A DNA stretch of 64,000 nucleotides from the NCBI GenBank assembly GCA_030765055.1, contig JAUKNK010000057.1:714501-778500 (forward strand). The letters run 5' to 3'. Source of the DNA: Mantis religiosa (Eukaryota; Arthropoda; Insecta; Mantodea; Mantidae). This document shows positions 1-9,797 of this stretch, piece after piece. Made by a program: the position numbers and the translations under genes. The notes beneath the pieces were generated by a model. That model ran no database searches and was not told where the DNA came from. It saw only the letters and a list, made by a program, of their open reading frames with translations. How positions within the stretch are numbered: the stretch's first letter is position 1; the number at the start of each line of letters is the position of its first letter.

Positions 1-294
1 GAACTGGAAAGGCACAAACTACCAACAAAGGCACCTCATAACTAGAATGGCAGTACATGGCTTCCATCTTAAAGTGTGCAATCAGAAAAATGTAACCACA
101 TGTGAAGTATAAATCTTTGTTGTGCAAGGACACCTACAAAAAAGATCACATATTGAGGTGTAAGTACAGGACAACATCACTGGTGGAATATGCAAAAGAA
201 GCTTAATAACTACTCACATGCATGAATGTTCGACTTTCTATCATCAATAAGTATCGCTAGTTTGCTTATGTAGTGTTGGTATTTTCCGCGAAAG
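1..294. other. Flank of PLE-A, no feature seen
   Basis: AT-rich sequence left of the Penelope-like composite. I see no coding region or repeat that I can name. Confidence 0.5.
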
Positions 295-306
295 CATGCT
301 TTGGAT
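295..306. repeat. Target-site duplication, left copy (PLE-A)
   Basis: The 12-mer catgctttggat recurs at 9786-9797, directly after the last base shared by the two PLE-A arms. The two copies therefore bracket the entire Penelope/BEL composite and are best read as the duplication made when the Penelope dimer inserted. Confidence 0.6.
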
Positions 307-554
307 CTAATCACTCAAAGTATAAACTTGGAAGAAGGGACAGTAGGGACAGTGAAGCACAAATTAGTACAAAAGTGAATCGAGAAGATATTGACACATT
401 GTTTCACTCACACTGTTTATTCACAGGATATGTTTCAAGACCTTTTGCTCCTATCATCAGCTGATACTCGACTAGTGCAAGTTGTAGTGGTTTCCTCTTT
501 CTCTCTCCTCTTTCTCCGTAGTCAATAGATGTCAAAGATGTCCGGTGGTGCAGT

Positions 555-923
555 TTAAAAATTCATGACTCTATGACGATTTTTGTTGATGAAGATTTTT
601 TCCCATACGGAAAGGTCTATGGGGTGATTAACATATTTTATTAGAGATGTTTCCAAGTTGATGTCATGTCTAGTATTCAAAAAATGAAAAGCCACTGCTG
701 ATTTTTCTGTTTCACCATTTTTAATGTTTCTTAGATGTTCTTTAGTTCTGATGTTAATATTTCTTTTTGTTTTTCCTATATAAATTTTAGGGCAAGTTTC
801 ACATTTAATCTCATAGATTCCTGGTTTTTCTTTGGTAGTGATTGAATTTTTGGGAGGGCCTTTTAACAAATTTCTGATATTAAACCTATTTTGAGGTGCA
901 AGAGTTATGTTGTGTTTTGACAA
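555..923 (-). pseudogene. PLE-A left arm: GIY-YIG endonuclease fragment
   Basis: This 122-residue frame is the C-terminal endonuclease of a Penelope-like element, which nicks target DNA to prime reverse transcription. After a short linker shared with the other arm, the motif appears as GIYEIKC...IYIGKTKR, with a Cys pair (KCETC) between the halves and the R-x3-H helix as RTKEHL. The frame ends at MNF, whereas the right-arm copy continues about 25 residues further, so a stop has arisen here. The connection to the RT frame upstream (923-1092) is broken by frameshift. Confidence 0.8.
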
Positions 924-1091
924 GATTTTTTGGAATTTGTTATAGGCTGATGGGTGGAAGGTGAATTTTTTAAAAAGTTTTTTCTCTTTTTCTCCTGTAG
1001 GTTCTAGGGTGGTGGTTTCTTTTATTTTCTTAGCTTTGTTGAGTCTTAACTGTTTTGTCTACTAAATTTGGGTTGAAACTGTTGGATATAG

Positions 1092-1690
1092 CTACTCTTT
1101 TATGTGTAGGTATTCTTCTTGATAATCTTCTCTGTTTAGTGGAAAGTTGATCATCCGAAAGATTAAACTGTTGAAAATGGCATGTTGGTGTTGTTTTGGA
1201 TTGAAACTGCTGTTCTTGATGTAATTATCTGTGTGTGTCGGTTTCCTGTAAATACCAAAGGTGAGTTTGTTGTTCATTTTTTTTGATCTGGATGTCCAAA
1301 AAGGGAGCACACCATCCTCTTCTGTTTCCAATGTAAATTTTATAGCTGGATTTTGTATATTCAAAAGTTTAAGACCATCTTGTATGAGTTTTTTAGGTAC
1401 TATTGCAAAAATGTTGTCAACATAGCAATACCACACTTTGAAATAATTTGGAAAAGTTTTTGTGATATGTGTTTCAAAAGCACTCATAAATAAATCTGCC
1501 AAGAAGGGAGACAGTGGGTTGCCCATAGCTAGGGCTGTTTTTTGTTTATAGATCTGTCCATTAAAGCTGAAAAAATTTTGATTGATACAAATTTCTGTAA
1601 GTTGTGAAAGTTCTTCTATTTCTTCAGATGTTATTTGTATTGATTCCAGTCATTTTTTGAGAAGTGGAATAAGCTCATTGGATATAAAGA
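1092..1690 (-). pseudogene. PLE-A left arm: reverse transcriptase fragment
   Basis: The 144-residue frame at 1092-1526 carries the RT core: GNPLSPFLADLFM (motif B region), then WYCYVDNIFAIV where active elements have YVDD. The second catalytic Asp of motif C is therefore Asn, which should abolish polymerase activity. It continues to the thumb/linker (FGIYRKPTHTDNYI) that is deleted from the right arm. Homology runs on to 1690 in broken frames. A 13-bp deletion relative to the right arm lies near 1674, where sequence matching the LIPLLKKWL region meets the junction with the other arm. Confidence 0.8.
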
Positions 1691-3109
1691 TATATACCTA
1701 ACAACGTAACGAATCTATCCACATGCAACTTCACAGAGAAAGAAATAGATTTTCTAAACAAAGGCCTAAAAACATGTGTAGATTACACAAAAAACACTGA
1801 AAACTATATCGCGGACATTGAAATAGCGATATATAATTTGCCCGATAATAAAAAATCTACGATCAGAACACAGTGCATAGAAACTCTAGATCATATTGAA
1901 AATGCAAATTCAAAAAGTTATTCATATAAAAATTAATCAAAAATTTAAATGAAAAACCGGTAATCTACACAAAAGCAGACAAGAGTAACAAAATAGTAAT
2001 ACGGGACGAAGAAGACTATCGCAAAAAAAAGGACAACCTTTTAAACGGAAAAGAATTTGTTAAATTAGAAAAAATCCATTTAAGAAAGCATGCAAATCTG
2101 TGGAATTTGCAATTAAAAACAGTAAAATCATGACTAAAAGAAATAAATTGAACAATAAAATAGACAATCCAAAAACAAAAATACACAAACCTGAAATTAC
2201 CCTCAGACCAATTAATAACACTGATGCACCCACTTACCAGCTATCAAAATGGCTGGTTCATATCTTCAGATCCTTCACAAAATTTGAAAATTTAAGTATC
2301 AAAAACTCGTTTGAATTGTTAAATCTCCTGAAGGACACAAGATAAACTCTATAGATGCTTTAGTTTCCTTTGACATCATTTCTTTATATCCAAGTATACC
2401 TACCAATGAGCTTATTCCACTTCTCAAAAAATGGCTGTAATCAATACAAATAACATCTGAAGAAATAGAAGAACTTTCACAACTTACAGAAAATTGTATC
2501 AATCAAAATTTTTTCAGCTTTCATGGACAGATCTATAAACAAAAAACAGGCCTAGCTATGGGCAACCCATTGTCTCCCTTCTTGGCAGATTTATTTATGA
2601 GTGCTTTTGAAACACATATCACAAAAACTTTTCCAAATTATTTCAAAGTGTGGTATCGCTATGTTGACGACATTTTTGCAATACTACCTAAAAAACTCAT
2701 ACAAGATGGTCTTAAACTTTTGAATATAAAATCCAGCTATAAAAAGAACAACAGTTTCAACCCAAAACAACACCAACATGCCATTTTCAACAGTTTAAAC
2801 TTTCGGATGATCAACTTTCCACTAAACAGAGAAGATTATCAAGAAGAATACCTACACATAAAAAAAGTAGTTATATCCAACGGTTTCAACCCAAATTTAG
2901 TAGACAAAACAGTTAATAGACTCAAAAAAGCTAAGAAAATAAAAGAAACCACCACCCTAGAACCTACAGGAGAAAAAGAGAAAAAACTTTTTAAAAAATT
3001 CACCTTCCACCCATTAGCCTATAACAAATTCCAAAAAATCTTCTCAAAACACAACATAACTCTTGCACCTCAAAATAGGTTTAATATCATAAATTTGTTA
3101 AAAGGCCCT
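1691..3109 (+). pseudogene. PLE-A right arm: reverse transcriptase, 5' part
   Basis: This arm includes the RT N-terminal region (FTEKEIDFLNKGLKTC near 1719), broken by frameshifts. Next comes IHKPEITLRPI...YQLSKWLV (2100-2345), the Penelope palm entry. A stop-containing stretch gives the LYPSIPTNELIPLLKKW motif, and then the open frame 2558-3127 has GNPLSPFLADLFM and an intact YRYVDDIFAI box. About 45 residues after LLNIK are deleted compared with the left arm, removing the GIYRKPTH segment. The arm is cut at 3109 by the BEL element and resumes at 9288. Confidence 0.8.
3105..3109. repeat. BEL target-site duplication (left)
   Basis: The five bases gccct occur here and at 9288-9292. Removing the BEL element and one copy restores the uninterrupted sequence seen in the other Penelope arm (aaaggccctcccaaaaa, complement near 840-865). 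Confidence 0.9.
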
Positions 3110-3510
3110 TGTTCGTGCCTTGATTAATATAATTCGGAGGACCACCTTATTTTAGCAGAAATCAAGGAAACTGATTTTGTGGACTGTACTCGATAGAGGT
3201 GTATTCATATCAATAGATAAATTTATTGCACACGCTACATTTCTTATGTGAATAATTATGAAGAAGACAACAATACATTTAATATTTTAAATAAACTAAA
3301 ATCGTTTTTTCATTGGAACAAATGCTGCACGCAGACACAACCAAACACATCACAGGTCTCTACATGTCTCCAACATGTCTGCAACTAAAACGGAAGAAGA
3401 AGACTATTTTCGTGCGTGCTGGCGAGTCACATGACCAGCTGGCCGCATAACCGTCGCCAAGTGAAATATTCATGCGCCCGCCAGAACAAATGACGATAAT
3501 GGCGCAAACA
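3110..3510 (-). repeat. BEL 3' LTR
   Basis: Direct repeat of 8886-9287. Read on the plus strand it begins tgttcgtgcc and ends ggcgcaaaca. In element orientation it is the downstream LTR, directly after the integrase tail. Confidence 0.93.
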
Positions 3511-3570
3511 TACTGGGGCCCAAGAAACTGAACAGTTTTTTAATTTAACATAGGCACACTTTGAAAAATA

Positions 3571-5350
3571 TCACTGTTGTTCTTGAACTGGCAGAGGACA
3601 GAGTTTCACAATGGGACGCCTATATTCACCCTTAGAAGTTCGCACTGTAGCTACCCGCACTAAACCATCACCACCAGAATGAGTCTCAGTGATGATTCCA
3701 AGTTCCCAATGCAGAGGAGATGAATTGTCTTCTATTAGGACCATGGTGTCTGCCTTAAGATTTTCACTGGAACTGGACCACTTTTGCCTCTGCTGGAGTG
3801 AATGTAGATAGTCGGTTGACCACCGCCGCCACAGATGTTGTAGACGATCTTGGAGCTATTGCCATTTCTGTAACTGATTCAGATTGTCAGAACAAGGTGA
3901 CGGTATGGAAGTTAATGGTTCTCCAATGAGGAAATGACCTGGAGAAAGGTAGGAAGTATCAAAAGGATCATGAGTAAGGCGTAGCAATGGACGGGAGTTC
4001 AAGCAAGCCTCAATTTGAATTAGCAATGTGGTTAATTGTTCATAGGTCAGTACTTGTGTACCCATTACTCTACGAAGATGATATTTCATAGATTTCACTG
4101 CAGCCTCATGTAATCCTCCAAAGAGGGATGAGCTGGGTGGTATAAAATGCCATGTGCATTCATTAGATGAAGCGTAGTCTTGTACAATCTCTTGGTGCTT
4201 GCGAGATTGCAAAAGTAGTCCAAGTTCTCTAAGTTTGTTGTTAGCACCTACAAAATTTGTGCCATTGTCACTTAGGATCTCTTTACACAATCCTCGTCTA
4301 GCTGTAAACCTTCGTAAGGCAGCAACAAAAGCATCAGAAGTAATGTCTGAAACCAACTCAATGTGAATTGCCTTTGTGGATAAACAGACAAAGATAGCTA
4401 TGTAGGCCTTCACCTGACTCTTGCTGCGAGGCGAGCCATAACGTAGGAAGAATGGACCAGCGTAATCAACTGCAACTCGTAGGAAGGGTCTCGCTGGAGT
4501 CACTCTGTAGCTAGGTAGATTGCCCATTAATTGTTGAGCTCCCTTGGCCTTGAGTTTGAAGCACGGCAAGCACTTGTGTAGGACTGACTTAAGAGTTTCC
4601 CTTATTCTCTGTATCCAATACCGTTGTCGAAGAGAAGAGGTAAGTAGCTGATTGGAAGCATGCAAAAGTTTAACATGTTCACTTTCAATAATTAGTTTGG
4701 TAAGATGATGCTTAGGAGGTAAGATGAGCTGATGTCTTGACTGGGAGGGAGTTTCAGCCTTGTCTATTCTTCCCCCTACTCGGAGTAAACCTCCATTGTC
4801 GACAAATGGATGCAAAGATTTCAATGAGCTTTTAGTAGGAACGTGTCCTTTATCATTAAGTTCTGTTAACTCTGTGATATAAGCTGATTGTTGAGCAAGT
4901 TTAATGCAGCAGTGCAATGACTTTTGAAGCTCAAGTGCTGAGAGAGCACCTTGCCATCTCGTGTTGCTGTTTCTACAGTTGAATGCAAATCTCAGCATGT
5001 ATGCTGTCACTCTGCAGGCGTAACAATTTTGAAAAACGAGAAATGATATCATCACTTTCTGTAGTGACCATCAAGCATGTAGTAGTGCATTGCTCAGTGG
5101 CATCCTGAATATCTAATCGTTTGGGTTGTTCTGGCCAAGATGCAAAGGGTTGTGAGATCCAATCAGGTCCTTTCCACCACAAGTGATTTGAGGCAAGAGG
5201 TTCAGTTGAAACTCCTCTTGAAATGAGATCTGCTGGATTATTTTGAGTAGCTACATATCGCCAAGCAGCAGTTTCTGATAACTCTTGTATTTATGAAACT
5301 CTGTTGGCTACAAAAGTCTTCCATTTGTGTGGGTTGGATTTAATCCATGC
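3571..5350 (-). pseudogene. BEL integrase and C-terminal tail
   Basis: The main open stretch (3856-5055) contains the zinc-binding integrase N-terminus (HVKLLHASNQ...CLPCFKLK), then the catalytic core. The first Asp is in VAVDYAGPF, the second in LSDNGTNFVGA, and the Glu in GGLHEAAVKSMK. Upstream frames (4973-5350) supply the end of RNase H and the linker (WTDSMIVLAWIKSNPHKW, then LWWKGPDWI). A TAG at 3856-3858 interrupts the protein after QKWQ. The same frame continues to a TGA at 3571, giving the DUF5641-like end (RVATVRTSKGEYRRPIVKL). Integrase inserts the cDNA into chromosomes; this copy cannot be full length. Confidence 0.85.
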
Positions 5351-5740
5351 TAGAACAATCATAGAGTCCGTCCATAGATAGTTCTGTGAAGTCTGCAGCT
5401 TAGGTTAGCTACAACCTTGTAAAGTTTAGCGAGTAGTAAAACACCACAAAGTTCGAGCCGAGGAATGGTTTGTTTCTTTAATGGTGCAACCTTGGATTTG
5501 GAGCAAAGAAGTCTGGTTTTCACCTCATTGCAGCTGTTCATAGAATGAAGATAAATACAGGCACCATAAGCCTTTTCTGAGGCATCGCAAAACCCATGTA
5601 TTTGTATGTCCCTTAATGTACCTGTGATTAGGACGTGTCTTGGAATACGTATAGCATGAATGATGGACAATGTCTCGCAGAAATTTGGCCATTGTTGGAT
5701 GAGGTGAGATGGTGTCAATTCATTCCAACCAAAGAGATTG
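5183..5740 (-). pseudogene. BEL RNase H region
   Basis: The 135-residue frame at 5359-5766 holds the BEL-type RNase H start (IHGFCDASEKAYGACIYL) and the glutamate region (IPRLELCGVLLLAKL). It is out of frame with the RT upstream because of an indel near 5735 and with the linker downstream near 5400. RNase H would remove the RNA template during reverse transcription. Confidence 0.75.
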
Positions 5741-6571
5741 TAGAAACATCTTGGCATTTGTGACACTAGGACTCACTAGGCCTAAAGGATCAAAATTAGA
5801 TGATATGACAGAAAGTATGCTTCGTTTGGTGTAGCTAGAAGATGGATTGTCTTGTATCTGGAATTGATCTGTTCCAGGATGCCAGAGGAGACCAAGAGCA
5901 TGCACATTTTCACTGCTATCCAATGAAAGTGGAAGTTGTGTCTCTCTGTGTTCCGGTGGAATGGATTTTAAAATATCTTCATGATTAGAACATCATTTCC
6001 TAAGTGGGAATCCACCACTGTCTAACATCTGAAGTAGCTGCCTCTGAATATGTAAAGCTTGCTGTAGATCATTATGACCACATAAGCAATCATCTACGTA
6101 GAAGGATTCACGGATAGCTTGAGAAGCTAGTGGATATTTAGCCTCTTCCTCTGAAGCTAGTTGACGCAAAGTCCTTATGGCCAAAAAGGGTGCAGGTTTG
6201 GTACCATATGTGACTGTAGTAAGAGAGTAGTCCTTGATAGGTTCATCTTTGTTTTCTCGCCATACTATTCTTTGGAGAACTTGATCATCAGGATGCATTT
6301 TCACTCGCCTGTACATCTTAGAAATGTCAGCTGAGAATGCATAGCGATAAGTTCTGAAGCGTAAAATTATGGAGATAAGGTCATCCTGAATAGTAGGACC
6401 CAACTTCAGCACATCATTCAAGGATAGTCCTGAAGATGGCTGCGCAGATGCAACAAATACAACTCTGGTGCGAATAGTAGACAAAGGTTTGAAAACTGCA
6501 TGATGCAGAAAATAGTAACAAGGTTCGCCTTCCTTTGGTGGTGACACTTGCTTCATGTGCCCCATGGATTC
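5735..6571 (-). pseudogene. BEL reverse transcriptase
   Basis: The 190-residue frame at 5993-6565 has RT palm motifs: FSADISKMYRRVKM (motif A, Asp present), TYGTKPAPFLAIRTL (motif B) and ESFYVDDCLCG (motif C, both Asp present). Compared with its own continuation, a Trp codon has become TGA at 5990-5992 (PLRK then stop). The same frame then resumes with the RT thumb (LDSSENVHALGLLWHP, 5720-5923). Confidence 0.85.
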
Positions 6572-8029
6572 TTATTCAGAGAGAAATTGAGTGTAATCTT
6601 CTTTAAGTGTGATGTCGTTTTGAAGACGTCGTTCTAAGTGCATAAAGCAATTGATGGCTTGCTGTCTAGATTCACCTAGGCGATTTTTGTCCTCCTTGAT
6701 GAGTAGACGAACTGTAAAGCTACCATCGGCATTACGAGTGGTTGTTTTTACATAGTATTCTTCACACTCCTTTTCCTCCTTAGTAAGAACATGCTGAGGA
6801 AATTCTTCCAAATCCCAGAAACGTCTTAACTGTGTGTCAAGGTTATCAGTGCTGATGAAGAAATTATGCTGAGGCGAAGACTTAGCCTTGTACTTGTATG
6901 ATGACCTTGGAATAGGGCCTGATATTATCCAACTGAGGGCTGTGCTGGCTAGTATAGGATGTCCTTGTTTCTTTAAGGTTTTCCCATGCAATAACTCAAA
7001 GAATAAGGAACTTCCGATTAGGATTTCAACTTCATCAGGAATGTTGAACCTAGGATCTGCTAATGGAATGCTAGAAGGAATATTCCAGTTGCACAAATTG
7101 ACATGTGTGGAAGGTAGTTTTCCTGTTATACGAGGAAGTACTAGACATTCAATTTTAGTCTTAAAATCATGTACCACAGATTTCAGATTGACCTGAACAT
7201 GGTGAGTGGCCGTAGAAATGGTGCCATTTATACCATTGATAGGTGTATCAGCTGTCACCTTATTAAGCTGTAAGCGCTTCGCAAGATCTGCAGTTATGAA
7301 ATTGGATTGACTGGCAGAGTCGAGGAGTGCTCTACATTTTATTAGATTGCCATATCTGTCTTCCACTTGCACTAGTGCGGTGGCAAGCAAAACCTGCTGT
7401 GTGGATTTTGATTTAAAAGAACAGTAGCTAGATGGCGCGTCAATTGTTCTAGTAGAATCATTTACAGGACCAGATGAAGTTACATGTGAAGCATTTTCTC
7501 TGTTACTATCATGAAGCAACTTGCTGTGAGTGGATGAGCCACAATTGCAGTATGAGGCACGATTACATCTACTTGATATGTGATTAGGAGCAAAGCAATT
7601 GGCACAAAGGCGCTTGGATTTACTGAAAGTCCAACGCTTATGCACATTAAGATTTTTGAAGTCATCACAATTATGTAGCATGTGATTGCACTGACAAAAT
7701 GAACATACACAATCACTCGTGGATAAGTAAGAGTGTTTACTGTCTCTGCTATTGGGCTTAGCAGAGTGCAAATCAGTCTTAGGCTTAACTACCATCTTGT
7801 TACATGCAGTATTAGCAAGCAATTCAAAAGAGTGTGCTCTTGCTTCTAAAAATTGCATAAGATCCTTCAAAGAAGGGAAGTTTTGAGAATCTATTTTACT
7901 CTCCCATTCTCTGCGTGTGGTGTCAGACAAATGTTTTAGGAGAAGTTGCATTAAAATGATTTCATGCAAAGGCACTTCAAGTTTTAATGCTTCAATGGCA
8001 TTCAAGTTATTTTGAAAATGGTTGAGCAA
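6572..8029 (-). pseudogene. BEL gag C-terminus, zinc knuckles and aspartic protease
   Basis: This 485-residue frame begins in gag, passes through Cys/His-rich knuckles (CSFCQCNHMLHNC, CANCFAPNHISSRC) and enters a DUF1758-type retropepsin. The usual D-S/T-G triad reads ALLDSASQSNFI, the DSAS form common in BEL elements. The region before the RT (EEYYVKTTTRNADGSFTVRL) is also typical. It ends at a TAA that is in frame with the RT frame just downstream, so that stop is probably a mutation and not a gag-pol boundary. Confidence 0.85.
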
Positions 8030-8668
8030 ATAAATTTTTTATATGAGCTGTAGCTATTAGTCTTGTATTGTTATAACGTGAGCATATGAGCTCCCATGCT
8101 ACATCAAAATTTTCACTAGTGACAGGTATGTTCTGTATTAGTGAATGAGCTTGTCCCTTGAGAGAGGAAAGTAAGTAATGATATTTCTGAATAGCATCTA
8201 AAGCTTGGTTGTTTACCACTAAGCTTGTAAATGTCTCAAATAAATGTTTGAAATGAGTGACATCACCCTCAAATTTAGGAAATTGTATCACAGGCAGTTT
8301 GACAGCTTTAGCTGCTTGTGACGATTGCGACTGCACTGTGTGCTGCGAATGTCCAGAAACATTTTCTTGCTGTTCATGATACTGTATTAATTCAGCTAAC
8401 CTAGCCTTCAATTCGAGGTAACTGTTTCTTGTTTCCTCCTCGTGTTCTGCAGGCATATCTAATTCAGTTTCCGCTTCTACAAGAGATTCAATTTGGGTCT
8501 GAATAGCTTTATATTTGTCCCAAATTTCACTTAAGTTATCGAAATTAGCTCTCAATATGAAAATGTTCACCTGTTCCGGTAATTCATCAAGAAATTTTCA
8601 AACAAAGGTAAATTTTCTTTTCTGATTATACCCCTTCTTTTTTCAAGAGCTTTCAAATCCTGCTCCAT
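8007..8668 (-). pseudogene. BEL gag N-terminus (DUF1759 type)
   Basis: The likely start codon is the ATG at 8668-8666 (MEQDLKALEKRRG), since this peptide joins the longer frame 8007-8570 after a one-base shift near 8597. The body shows the conserved gag core (LPVIQFPKFEGDVTHFKHL, then WELICSRYNNTRLIATAHIK). A second frameshift near 8030 separates it from the zinc-knuckle frame, and the two frames overlap. It would form the particle shell. Confidence 0.8.
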
Positions 8669-8870
8669 ATTGAATGCTTATGAGACTTGCTTAAAGGAGA
8701 GAAAGAAAGAAAAGGAATGTTCTGACCTGAAATGTGTTGCGATGCAGGCTACTGCGTCGTTGCGAATGAAATGCTGATAATCTGCTGCGTAGATCCCGAT
8801 GCCTGGCGTCCTGGGGTCCAGTGATATACATCCATGCAGAAGAAACTGTTGCGTTGCACAATAAATATCC

Positions 8871-8885
8871 GGCCCGCAGGACCAA
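8871..8885 (-). promoter_or_regulatory. Putative BEL primer-binding site
   Basis: Directly inside the 5' LTR, the element strand reads t-tggtcctgcgggcc. A TGG start next to the LTR is what a tRNA 3' CCA end would pair with. I do not assign the tRNA. Confidence 0.5.
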
Positions 8886-9287
8886 TGTTCGTGTCTTGAT
8901 TAATTTAATTCGGAGGACCACCTTGATTTTAGCAGAAATCAAGGAAACTGATTTTGTGGACTGTACTCAATAGAGCTGTATTCATATCACTAGATAAATT
9001 TATTGCACACGCTACATTTCTTATGTGAATAATTATGAAGAAGACAACAATACATTTAATATTTTAAATAAACTAAAATCGTTTTTTAATTGGAACAAAC
9101 GCTGCACGCAGACACAACCAAGCACATCACAGGTCTCTACATGTCTCCAACATGTCTGCAACTAAAATGGAAGAAGAAGACTATTTTCATGCGCGCTGGC
9201 GAGTTACATGACCAGCTAGCCGCATAACCGGCGCCAAGTGAAACATTCATGCGCCCGCCAGAACAAATGACGATAATGGCGCAAACA
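8886..9287 (-). repeat. BEL 5' LTR
   Basis: Direct repeat of 3110-3510 with the same termini (tgttcg...gcaaaca). In element orientation this is the promoter-bearing upstream LTR. Confidence 0.93.
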
Positions 9288-9785
9288 GCCCTCCCAAAAA
9301 TTCAATCACTACCAAAGAAAAACCAGGAATCTATGAGATCAAATGTGAAACTTGCCCTAAAATTTATATAGGAAAAACAAAAAGAAATATTAACATCAGA
9401 ACTAAAGAACATCTAAGAAACATTAAAAATGGTGAAACAGAAAAATCAGCAGTGGCTTTTCATTTTTTTGAATACTAGACATGACATCAACTTGGAAACA
9501 TCTCTAATAAAATATGTTAATCACCCCATAGACCTTTCCGTATGGGAAAAAGTTTTCATCAACAAAAATCGTCATAGAGTCATGAATTTTGAAACTCCAC
9601 CACCGGACATCTTTGACAAGTACATCTTGCCATCTATTGACAATACGGAGAAAGAAGAAACCACTACAACTTGCACTAGTCGAGTATCAGCTGAGGATAA
9701 GAGCAAGAGCTCTTGAAACATATCTTGTGAATAAACAGTGTGAGTGAAGCAATGTGTCAATATCTTCTCGATTCACTTTTGTACT
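9288..9785 (+). pseudogene. PLE-A right arm: GIY-YIG endonuclease, 3' part
   Basis: The Penelope frame interrupted at 3109 resumes here with the linker and GIY-YIG domain (GIYEIKC, IYIGKTKRN, RTKEHL). A run of seven T near 9466, against six in the left arm, shifts the frame inside the domain. The remainder is open at 9429-9716 and ends EDKSKSS. Bases 9288-9292 are the BEL target duplication. The region to 9785 is the element 3' UTR, matching the complement of 366-480. Confidence 0.85.
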
Positions 9786-9797
9786 CATGCTTTGGAT
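9786..9797. repeat. Target-site duplication, right copy (PLE-A)
   Basis: Second copy of catgctttggat. See 295-306. Confidence 0.6.

Larger units (their letters stand above)
3110..9287 (-). mobile_element. BEL/Pao LTR retrotransposon, nested in PLE-A
   Basis: A 6178-bp element with two LTRs (401 and 402 bp), both beginning TG and ending CA, and a perfect 5-bp target duplication. On the minus strand the order is LTR, gag (DUF1759 type), zinc knuckles, aspartic protease (DUF1758 type), reverse transcriptase, RNase H, integrase with a DUF5641-type tail, LTR. This gag-protease-RT-RNaseH-integrase order and these domain types are diagnostic of BEL/Pao. The coding region is dead: I count at least three nonsense codons (3856, 5990, 6572) and several frameshifts (near 8597, 8030, 5735 and in 5200-5360). 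By eye the LTRs differ at about 16 positions, suggesting an old insertion. Confidence 0.93.
307..9785. mobile_element. Penelope-like element PLE-A, head-to-head dimer carrying a nested BEL
   Basis: Two copies of one Penelope-like retroelement lie with 5' ends facing each other. The left arm (307-1690) is on the minus strand. The right arm (about 1691-3109 plus 9288-9785) is on the plus strand and interrupted by a BEL/Pao element. Both arms encode a Penelope-type reverse transcriptase followed by a C-terminal GIY-YIG endonuclease, the order that defines this class. The left arm stops upstream of the RT core, whereas the right arm keeps the RT N-terminal region. The left arm ends with about 60 bp of extra 3' sequence (307-366) absent from the right arm. 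A 12-bp direct repeat at 295-306 and 9786-9797 flanks the pair, so the dimer probably inserted as one unit. Neither arm has an intact reading frame. Confidence 0.8.

Noticed and set aside
6888..7196. 102-codon plus-strand open frame
   Set aside because: Antisense shadow of the BEL protease region.
3110..9287. Endogenous retrovirus with an envelope gene
   Set aside because: Only gag, protease, RT, RNase H and integrase are present between the LTRs. There is no extra frame with signal and membrane segments after integrase.
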